NCBI GenBank assembly: GCA_039812685.1
Contig: JBDIBB010000158.1
Span: 1-8,435 of the forward strand
DNA: 8,435 bases
Source of the DNA: JBDIBB01 sp039812685
GTDB taxonomy: Bacteria > Acidobacteriota > Vicinamibacteria > Vicinamibacterales > JAFNAJ01
Direction of reading: 5' to 3'
The position numbers and the translations under genes were made by a program. The notes under the pieces were generated by a model. That model was not told where the DNA came from and did not search any database. It worked only from the letters and a program-made list of their open reading frames with translations. Below, one piece after another: positions 1-5,051 of the stretch. Within the stretch, counting starts at the first letter, position 1. Every line of letters starts with the position of its first letter.

Positions 1-332
1 GCCGGGTCTGCCGTCTCGCTCACGCCGATCGACGCTGGCCGCTCGCGGGCCACCAGCGCCCGCCAGGCCGCGGCCGCCGCGTGCCAGGTGAGCACCTCCT
101 GCCGCTTGTGCAGGTAGAGCTCGGTGAACCACCACAGCGAGTCGCCGCGATAGGTGAACCGGTCGCGCAGCGTGGTCCCGTCGACGCGCGCGTGGCGCAG
201 CGCTTTGATCCACGCGTTGGCCCCGGCGTGCGCCTGCTCGGTTGCCGTCGCGTCCAGCGCGTCGGCCAGCGTCATCGTCCGCTCGGCGCCGGCGCCGGCC
301 CGCACGCTCACCGCGGTGGCCAGCGCCCTCAT
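1..332 (-). CDS. Unrecognised conserved-looking protein, N-terminal part (runs off the left edge)
   Basis: This frame stays open from an ATG at 332 to the window edge, giving about 110 residues without a stop. The start is well supported: its ATG overlaps the TGA of the family 9 glycosyltransferase in an ATGA junction, a usual sign of translational coupling. The N-terminus is Ala/Arg-rich and shows no signal peptide. Around residues 40-75 lies an aromatic-rich stretch reading WIKALRHARV, then FTYRGDSLWWF and TELYLHKRQEV. The YRGDSLWW-x-x-E-x-YLHK pattern looks like a conserved family motif. I have a vague memory of similar motifs at the start of glycosyltransferase-like proteins in polysaccharide loci, but cannot name a family. 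Its place at the end of a glycan operon suggests a role in glycan assembly or transfer; that is inference only. The reading frame is far more certain than the function. Confidence 0.7.
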   Translation of the reverse strand, partial: MRALATAVSVRAGAGAERTMTLADALDATATEQAHAGANAWIKALRHARVDGTTLRDRFTYRGDSLWWFTELYLHKRQEVLTWHAAAAAWRALVARERPASIGVSETADP

Positions 333-1594
333 GCGCGCGATCCATCCCGGTGCGAGGCGACCGCCTCGTTCCAGAGGTCACGTGCCACCACGTACAGCGC
401 GTCCTGCGGCAGGCCGTGGAGGCAGGCTGGCGTCACCCCGCGGCAGTGCGCCGGAGGCCGGCGGATCCTGTTGCACGGCGCGCACGGCAGGTCGCCGCGG
501 CGGGCGACGATGCGGCGCGGGGTGACCAGGGGGGCATAGCGCCGTTCGTCCGAGGGGCCGAAGACAGCCGCCACCGGCGTGCCCACGGCTGCGGCCAGGT
601 GCATCGGTCCGGTATCGCCGGTGACGTGGATGGCGCAGCGTGCCAGCCAGGCGGCGAGCGTCACCAGATCGGCCTCGCCCACGAGGTCGATCGCGGGAAC
701 ACCTTCGGGCAGGGCGGCGCGTGCGGCGTCGGCCATCGGGCGATCGCCGTCGCTGCCGGTGATGACGACGGTCGCGCCCGTTTCGCGTGCCAGCCGGCCA
801 ACGGCGACGCCGAACCTGTCAGGGGGCCACTGTTTCACGGCCCGCCCGCCGCCCGGGTGCAGGCCGATGAGCCGTGTCGCGTCGAGGCTGCGCGCGCGGA
901 GGTGCTCGCGCACGCGGGCCGCGGCCTCGGCGGGCACGTCGAGCGTCGGCCGCAGCGGCGGGTCCCGGGGCACCTCGATTGCCGATGCCTCGCCCGCCAG
1001 GTGCGGGGCGGCCGCCTCGGCCAGTCGCAGTGCGTTCCAGGCCGTGTGGCGTGTCGGATCGAACGGCACGCGATGCGTGAGCAGCGGACCGCCCCCGGCC
1101 ATGTCGAACCCGACGCGCACCGGCGCGCGCGACCGTGCCATCAGCAGGTGCGACCTGATGTCGCCCTCGAAGTTGATGGCCACGTCGTATTCACGCGGCG
1201 CCCAGTCCCGCCCTGCGGCGGCCAGCAGGGTGGTGAACCGCGGCGCCTCGCCCTCGCGCGCCAGCCAGGGCGCGTCGAGCGGCAGCACGCGCGTCACGTG
1301 CGGAAGCAGGTGAGCGATCGGCAGGTTCCACGAGCCGACGACGAGATCGATCTCCGCCTCCGGCGCGAGCGCCCGCACCGCGGCGATGCCGTCGAGCGCC
1401 ATCAGCAGGTCGCCGATGCGTTCGAGGCGCAGCAGTAGCACGCGCCGGGCCGGGACGCGCGCGCGACGCCACGGCCGTGCGAACGGGTCGACGCCGAGCA
1501 GGCGGCCGGCCGACGCGGTCGCCGACAGCGCCAGGTCGGCCGTGCCGACGATCAGGCGTTCACGCCGGTCGTAGATCTGGAGGTGCCGGAACAC
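329..1594 (-). CDS. Glycosyltransferase family 9 (ADP-heptose:LPS heptosyltransferase type)
   Basis: This 421-residue protein matches the heptosyltransferase-like GT-B fold (Glyco_transf_9). After a 50-residue leader, the N-terminal Rossmann domain opens with LLLRLERIGDLLMAL (53-67), the family's R-x-x-x-IGD-x-x signature. The C-terminal nucleotide-sugar domain carries GLHPGGGRAVKQWP (244-257) and TGDTGPMHLAAAVGTP (325-340) followed by VFGPS, the most diagnostic block of the family. Such enzymes act at the cytoplasmic face of the inner membrane and add heptose or a related sugar to lipid A core or another glycan; the donor cannot be read from sequence. A late cysteine cluster (C371, C374, C384, C391) precedes the C-terminus. 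The GTG start at 1594 is chosen because AAGGGA sits 2 nt upstream, overlapping the stop of the MerB-like gene 7 bases away. The downstream gene starts within its stop codon. Confidence 0.93.
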   Translation of the reverse strand: MFRHLQIYDRRERLIVGTADLALSATASAGRLLGVDPFARPWRRARVPARRVLLLRLERIGDLLMALDGIAAVRALAPEAEIDLVVGSWNLPIAHLLPHVTRVLPLDAPWLAREGEAPRFTTLLAAAGRDWAPREYDVAINFEGDIRSHLLMARSRAPVRVGFDMAGGGPLLTHRVPFDPTRHTAWNALRLAEAAAPHLAGEASAIEVPRDPPLRPTLDVPAEAAARVREHLRARSLDATRLIGLHPGGGRAVKQWPPDRFGVAVGRLARETGATVVITGSDGDRPMADAARAALPEGVPAIDLVGEADLVTLAAWLARCAIHVTGDTGPMHLAAAVGTPVAAVFGPSDERRYAPLVTPRRIVARRGDLPCAPCNRIRRPPAHCRGVTPACLHGLPQDALYVVARDLWNEAVASHRDGSRA

Positions 1595-1596
1595 GT

Positions 1597-1602
1597 TCCC
1601 TT
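1597..1602 (-). promoter_or_regulatory. Ribosome binding site of the GT9 gene, overlapping the upstream stop codon
   Basis: The minus strand reads TGA-AGGGAAC-GTG. The purine run AAGGGA begins with the last base of the MerB-like gene's TGA and lies just before the GTG at 1594. This fixes the GTG as the likely start and suggests that ribosomes finishing the MerB-like gene re-initiate here, which makes GT9 expression potentially dependent on read-through of the internal UGA upstream. Confidence 0.6.
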
Positions 1603-2273
1603 CAGCCTACCTCCGTCGCCATGTCCCAGAACTCGCCGGTGAGGCCGTGCCGCGCGAGGTTCGCGGCCACCGTCGCCGGGTTCTCCCGCGTCCAGCTCTC
1701 GTCGAAGCGCCCGATGAACCACACCCGTCCGAGGTCGTGCGCCGTCTGCACCGGCACCACCGCTCCCATCGTCCGGCCCTTCGCCTCGCACCACGTGCGC
1801 ACCTCGCCTTCCGACCGGAAGGCGCGGATGTTGTTTCAGGTGTGGCCGATGTCCTGCCAGAACTGGCGTGCGGGCACGAGGAAGTGCACCACCCCCTCGC
1901 CCTCGACGATGCCGTCGCGCGTGGTGAAGCGCAGCGGTTCACCCGTGGCCGGCGATCGGGTCTCGAAGCAGCCATCGCCGAGCATCGCGAGGATGGCCAG
2001 CCCGTCCCATGCGCAGTTGGCGAACCACTGTCGCGGGCCGATGCCCACCACGTGGTCGGTCTCGACGGCCGAGAACGGGTGTGCCATCAGGACCTCCTCC
2101 TGGCTGCTGTCGAGGACGAGGCAATGCTGGCTGGCCAGCGAGCGCAGGGCGTCGATCACCTGCTCGCGCGGCACGTTGAGGCTCGTCGCCAGCGCCGCGC
2201 TCGACGGGGCCGCTGCGCGGTCTCGGAACGACACGAAGACGGCGGTGCGTACGCGCTTCTCGAAGTCGGTCAT
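1602..2273 (-). CDS. MerB-like (alkylmercury lyase family) selenoprotein with an in-frame UGA
   Basis: Translated through the TGA at 1836-1838, this is one 223-residue protein, close to the roughly 212 of MerB. MerB protonolyses carbon-mercury bonds using Cys96, Asp99 and Cys159. Residues 24-63 look like the N-terminal winged helix, followed by MAHPFSAV (63-70), typical of the family. NCAWDGL (86-92) supplies Cys87 and Asp90, matching the MerB Cys-x-x-Asp pair, and SPATGEPL (107-114) matches its CAATG loop. VHFLVPARQFWQDIGHT ends at 145, the UGA is residue 146, and NNIRAFRSEGEVRTWCEAKG follows, corresponding to the MerB segment F-C159-x-H-V-H-F-F-A-S with a downstream Trp. So the UGA replaces the second catalytic Cys. 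Family residues continue to a normal C-terminus. A SECIS-like hairpin follows the UGA, arguing for selenocysteine over a nonsense mutation. The ATG at 2273 has AGGAG 10 nt upstream. The gene lies 67 nt after the GT-C gene and 7 nt before GT9. Substrate is unknown: organomercury or another organometal(loid) is possible. A pseudogene or base-call error is the main alternative. Confidence 0.86.
1805..1824 (-). promoter_or_regulatory. Bacterial SECIS-like hairpin just after the UGA
   Basis: On the minus strand CGCCTTCC (1824-1817) pairs perfectly with GGAAGGCG (1812-1805), leaving the tetraloop GGUC (1816-1813). The stem begins 12 nt after the UGA and the loop begins 20 nt after it. Bacterial SECIS elements lie inside the coding region directly downstream of the UGA, with the apical loop roughly 16-37 nt away and a G at the start of the loop; the E. 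coli fdhF element also presents GGUCU. SelB would bind this loop to deliver Sec-tRNA. The hairpin encodes residues A151-G156 and its flanks. I see no bulged U in the stem, so recognition details may differ from E. coli. Confidence 0.8.
1836..1838 (-). other. In-frame UGA codon proposed to encode selenocysteine (residue 146)
   Basis: The minus strand reads ATC-GGC-CAC-ACC-TGA-AAC-AAC-ATC. Both sides of the TGA encode matching halves of one MerB-like protein in the same frame with no indel. The position coincides with MerB Cys159, one of the two mercury-binding catalytic cysteines. A single-base change from TGC or TGT would give the usual Cys form, the standard Cys/Sec exchange seen in selenoprotein families. 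Confidence 0.85.
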
Positions 2274-2283
2274 GATGGCGGTT

Positions 2284-2288
2284 CTCCT
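2284..2288 (-). promoter_or_regulatory. Ribosome binding site of the MerB-like gene
   Basis: AGGAG lies 10 nt before the ATG at 2273 on the minus strand. The spacing is slightly long but this is the only purine-rich candidate, and the N-terminus it gives (MTDFEKRVRTAV) fits the winged-helix start expected for the family. Confidence 0.5.
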
Positions 2289-2340
2289 GTTCCCGTCCTG
2301 TGAGGCTGGCCCTGGTTCGCCGGTGTGGCGTGGCCGGCCG

Positions 2341-4866
2341 TCAGCGGACCTCGACCCGTGACAGCATAACGCCCAGGTCGCGATCGTCGGGGGCGCCGAT
2401 GGCGGTGCGCGGGCGCCAGGTGTTCGTGCGCAGGCGCAGCCTCGCCGGATCCTCGCTCGCGGCGGCTTCGGTGGCCAGGCCGGGCGGCACGTCGAAGGCG
2501 AAGGCGGTCACGTCGGGCCCGACCGTGACGGTGCCCAGGACGTGCTCGTCGAGCGCCACCTCGACCGCGGCGTGCGGCAGCGAGGCCGGCCGCCGGCCGT
2601 CGGCCATCCACAGGGTGATGGTGCGCGTGGCGGGCGTGATGTTCAGCAGCGACACGTACGACACGTCGCGTGTCCAGCGGTAGGTCCGGCCGCTCTGCGG
2701 GTCCTTTTCCTTGGCGTGGAAGCGCACGACCTGCAGGTCGTCGCGGTCGCCCACTACCAGCACCGGCGCGCGTGCCAGCGCCGGCACGTCGACGAAGCGG
2801 TAGATGCCGAAGTCGAATTCCTTGCGGCGCACGCCCGATGGGTAGGCGTTGGCCGGCGACTCGTACTCGGGCATCTGGAAGCGGTCGGATCCCACCGGTT
2901 CCACGCCGATGCGGCGCGTCAGCAGGTCGGTGCCGCCGCTGCCGAGGAAGAACACCTCGCGATAGCGCTGCCGCGCGTCGGCGATGAAGGCTTCCATCAT
3001 GGCGCGGTCGGGCCGCGGCGAGTTCAGCACGAGGACGGGCTTCGCGTAGATGTAGGCGAGCGGCAGCGCCAGCACGTGCAGGTCCGACGAGTTGCGCGAC
3101 TCGACGATGACGAGGTCGTTGTCGCCGAAGCGCGCGGCGAGCGCCTCGAGGCGCGGGATGAGGCCCGCGTATTCGACGTGTCCGCGCACGGGCCGCGCCT
3201 GCCACCAGAAGCGCGCCGCCAGGGGGGCGAGCGCCGCCGCCATCAGCGCCACGGCGACGGCGCGGCGCCAGCGCGGCGTCGCGATCCGCAGCCGCGAGGC
3301 GATCCGCTCGGCGACGCGCCAGGCCAGGCCTGTCACCATCAGCAGCGCCATCGGGAGGATCACCGGCAGGAACCGCCGCGTCATCCAGAAGTGCTCGGGG
3401 ACGATGCGGATCTTGTAGAAGAAGAACGACGAGAAGGCGGCGGCCGTGAGCGCGGCGGCGGGGTCGCGCCAGAAGATGCGGGGCAGGACGGCGAGGACGC
3501 CGGCTACGGCCGTCAGCAGTCCGAGCGGTCCGAGGTACCACGCGAAGGCGCGCAGCGCCGACGCGTCGTGGATGGCGGTGCGGCCAGCGGCTTCGCGGAA
3601 GAAGTAGGCGTAGGCTGCGGCCAGCGCGAGGCCCGTCGCCACCGTCCAGGGGATGCTCGCGCGCAGGCGCCGGGCGGTGGGTGCGTGCCGTGACAGCAGG
3701 AGAAAGCCGCCGAGCCCGGCCAGCGCGGCCGCGCCGATGGCGGCCACCGGCACCGTCTCGCGGACGAACAGCGCCGGCACGGCGAGGTAGCCCGTCATCA
3801 GGTGTGCATAGTAGACCGTCGCCAGTGCCGCCGAGCCTGCGGCGATCCACCAGGTCGCAGCGCCCAGCCGGTGTGGCGCCCCGCCGGGATCCGGTGGTCG
3901 GAGCCAGCCGAGGACCATCGCCGCACCGACCGCGGCCCACACCATCGCGGCGTCGATGCGCACGAACAGCAGCAGCCCCAGCAGCCAGGCTGCCACCGGC
4001 GCGAGGAACCGGTCGCCGTCCACGCGCGCCCGCGCCAGCGCGAGCAGTGCCGCGAAGGCGAGCGTCATCATCGCCATCTCGGCGTTCGGGTAGCGTGCGA
4101 ACCACGTGTGGATCACGTTCAGCAGCAGCAGCGCCGCCGCTGCGGCGGCCGCGGCGCGTCCGATCCATCGCGCGCCGAGGAAGTAGACGGCCGCCATGCC
4201 CAGCAGGGCCCAGGCCGTCACGGCCTGCCGCGCGCCGGTGAGGCCGTGCACGCCGTACGCGATCGCGATCGATGCGGGGAACACGTGCGGGAACTGACCC
4301 ACCACCGTGCCCGCCTGCGGATCGCGGATGAAGAACCCCATGAAGCGCACGCCGTAGTAGGCGGCGGTGCCGTGGGAGGGGAAGAAGAGATCGCGCGTGG
4401 CCGCGGGGACGGCCGCGACCGTCGGGTCGTGGATCACCAGCCCGCCGCGCTGGGCGATCTGGATGCCCTCGTTCATGTAGGTGCCGGGGTCCTTGCCGCC
4501 CATCACGTACTCGGCGGCCAGCGGGTGCAGCCAGGCGCCGAGGGCGAGCAGTCCTGCCACCGCCAGCGCCCCGGCCGTCGGGCGGCCGGTGGGTTCCGCG
4601 TATCGCAGGCGCGTGCGCCACGCCAGGACGAGGGCGCCGCAGAGGAGCGCGTTGATGCCGAGCAGCGTATGGAAGCCGTAACGGCCGGCGGCGGCGAGTG
4701 CGAGCGTGACCGTGAGCGTCCACGCGATGCTCAACATGACCGCCCAGAACGCGCGCTCCTCGGCTGCCAGCGCCGCGCGGCGGGCGCGTGCGGCCCGCGG
4801 CGCGCGGAACAGCAGCGCGCCCGGCAGGTAGAAGAGGAGGATCGACTGGAGGAGTGCGGTCGTCAC
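2341..4866 (-). CDS. Polytopic GT-C-like glycosyltransferase/membrane protein with C-terminal beta-rich domain
   Basis: This 841-residue protein has about 14-17 hydrophobic segments between residues 4 and 552, then a soluble part. The first long loop carries GGKDPGTYMNEGI (123-135), whose Asp fits the acidic motif of GT-C lipid-phosphate-sugar transferases (PMT/ArnT/RgtA-like). FVRIDAAM (301-308) and RRFLPVILPM (497-506) are also typical of this group. Residues 565-695 form a soluble alpha/beta stretch. Residues 705-841 look like a beta-sandwich: VRFHAKEKD, then RWTRDVSYVSL, and finally LRTNTWRP with DDRDLGVMLSRVEV, a pattern I recognise as a recurrent C-terminal module of such proteins. It probably transfers a sugar from a polyprenyl-phosphate carrier on the periplasmic side; the neighbouring GT2 could make that donor. 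The GTG at 4866 is chosen because the first membrane helix follows at once and upstream sequence is repeat; no Shine-Dalgarno is visible. Exact substrate unknown. Confidence 0.82.
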   Translation of the reverse strand: MTTALLQSILLFYLPGALLFRAPRAARARRAALAAEERAFWAVMLSIAWTLTVTLALAAAGRYGFHTLLGINALLCGALVLAWRTRLRYAEPTGRPTAGALAVAGLLALGAWLHPLAAEYVMGGKDPGTYMNEGIQIAQRGGLVIHDPTVAAVPAATRDLFFPSHGTAAYYGVRFMGFFIRDPQAGTVVGQFPHVFPASIAIAYGVHGLTGARQAVTAWALLGMAAVYFLGARWIGRAAAAAAAALLLLNVIHTWFARYPNAEMAMMTLAFAALLALARARVDGDRFLAPVAAWLLGLLLFVRIDAAMVWAAVGAAMVLGWLRPPDPGGAPHRLGAATWWIAAGSAALATVYYAHLMTGYLAVPALFVRETVPVAAIGAAALAGLGGFLLLSRHAPTARRLRASIPWTVATGLALAAAYAYFFREAAGRTAIHDASALRAFAWYLGPLGLLTAVAGVLAVLPRIFWRDPAAALTAAAFSSFFFYKIRIVPEHFWMTRRFLPVILPMALLMVTGLAWRVAERIASRLRIATPRWRRAVAVALMAAALAPLAARFWWQARPVRGHVEYAGLIPRLEALAARFGDNDLVIVESRNSSDLHVLALPLAYIYAKPVLVLNSPRPDRAMMEAFIADARQRYREVFFLGSGGTDLLTRRIGVEPVGSDRFQMPEYESPANAYPSGVRRKEFDFGIYRFVDVPALARAPVLVVGDRDDLQVVRFHAKEKDPQSGRTYRWTRDVSYVSLLNITPATRTITLWMADGRRPASLPHAAVEVALDEHVLGTVTVGPDVTAFAFDVPPGLATEAAASEDPARLRLRTNTWRPRTAIGAPDDRDLGVMLSRVEVR

Positions 4867-4872
4867 GAAAAC

Positions 4873-4896
4873 GAAAATGGGGTCGGGTCTATTTTC
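4873..4896 (+). repeat. Repeat unit copy 1, forward, complete
   Basis: This is a complete 24-bp unit, followed by CGCGG as is copy 2. Its left edge lies 6 nt from the GTG start of the GT-C gene. It matches copy 4 as an inverted repeat over 26 bp (4873-4898 with 5022-5047). Confidence 0.9.
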
Positions 4897-4907
4897 CGCG
4901 GTCAGGC

Positions 4908-4937
4908 GACGAAAATGGGGTCGACGAAAATGGGGTC
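4908..4937 (+). repeat. Perfect 15-bp tandem duplication within the repeat cluster
   Basis: GACGAAAATGGGGTC occurs at 4908-4922 and again immediately at 4923-4937. The first occurrence is a truncated forward repeat unit (core 4911-4923) and the second is the start of full copy 2. Replication slippage or an internal deletion between two full units would both give this. Confidence 0.9.
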
Positions 4938-4949
4938 GGGTCTATTTTC
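4926..4949 (+). repeat. Repeat unit copy 2, forward, complete
   Basis: This is a complete 24-bp unit, followed by CGCGG as in copy 1. It forms the left arm of the central hairpin with copy 3. Confidence 0.9.
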
Positions 4950-4968
4950 CGCGGAGCCTCGCGGCCGC

Positions 4969-4991
4969 AAAATAGACCCGACCCCATTTTC
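4969..4991 (-). repeat. Repeat unit copy 3, reversed, 23 of 24 bases
   Basis: This is the reverse complement of the unit, with a C in place of the terminal G at 4968. Together with copy 2 it gives a perfect 27-bp inverted repeat (4922-4948 with 4969-4995) around a 20-base GC-rich spacer. Confidence 0.9.
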
Positions 4992-5023
4992 GTCGGCCGG
5001 AACGCGTCTGGCCAACGGGTCCG

Positions 5024-5047
5024 GAAAATAGACCCGACCCCATTTTC
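5024..5047 (-). repeat. Repeat unit copy 4, reversed, complete
   Basis: This is a complete reversed unit that ends 4 bases before the stop codon of the aminotransferase gene at 5052-5054, so the cluster abuts the 3' end of that gene. Confidence 0.9.
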
Positions 5048-5051
5048 TGCC

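Larger units (their letters stand above)
4873..5047 (-). repeat. Cluster of inverted and direct copies of a 24-bp repeat (REP/BIME-like)
   Basis: The whole gap between the aminotransferase and the GT-C gene is built from one unit that begins GAAAATGGGG, continues TCGGG and ends TCTATTTTC. Order on the plus strand: full copy forward, truncated copy forward, full copy forward, near-full copy reversed, full copy reversed. The nested arrangement can fold into long hairpins in DNA or RNA. Its base composition (A/T tracts flanking a GC core) differs sharply from the coding DNA. It resembles REP/BIME elements mobilised by Y1 (RAYT) transposases; I recall similar units near such transposases in GC-rich genomes, but no transposase lies here. 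It is neither CRISPR-like nor an IS. Confidence 0.9.

Noticed and set aside
242..1438. Long plus-strand open frames opposite the GT9 gene and other genes
   Set aside because: Composition is Arg/Ala/His-rich without motifs and they lie antisense to well-supported genes.
1588..1604. Second recoding event: final TGA of the MerB-like gene with a GGAAC/GTTCC palindrome just after it
   Set aside because: The palindrome is too close to the TGA for a SECIS, it includes the GT9 start codon, and the protein already ends at normal MerB length.
1602..1802. Short independent gene starting at a GTG at 1802, just after the in-frame TGA
   Set aside because: It encodes only the C-terminal half of a MerB-like fold, has no ribosome binding site, and continues the upstream frame without a shift; read-through of the UGA explains it better.
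1836..1838. Simple nonsense mutation (pseudogene)
   Set aside because: Both halves keep family residues, there is no other lesion, the TGA lies exactly at a catalytic Cys position and a SECIS-like hairpin follows. A base error from TGC/TGT remains possible without reads.
2270..4723. Large overlapping open frame on the minus strand (817 codons)
   Set aside because: It is an Arg/Pro/Gly-rich shadow of the GT-C gene in another frame, typical of GC-rich DNA, with no recognisable domain.
4922..4995. Intrinsic transcription terminator after the aminotransferase gene
   Set aside because: The stem is long enough, but no clean U-run follows it in the minus-strand transcript; it looks like a repeat element, though it may attenuate transcription.
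4873..5047. CRISPR array or insertion sequence
   Set aside because: Units are in both orientations with irregular spacing and there is no transposase frame or regular spacer length.
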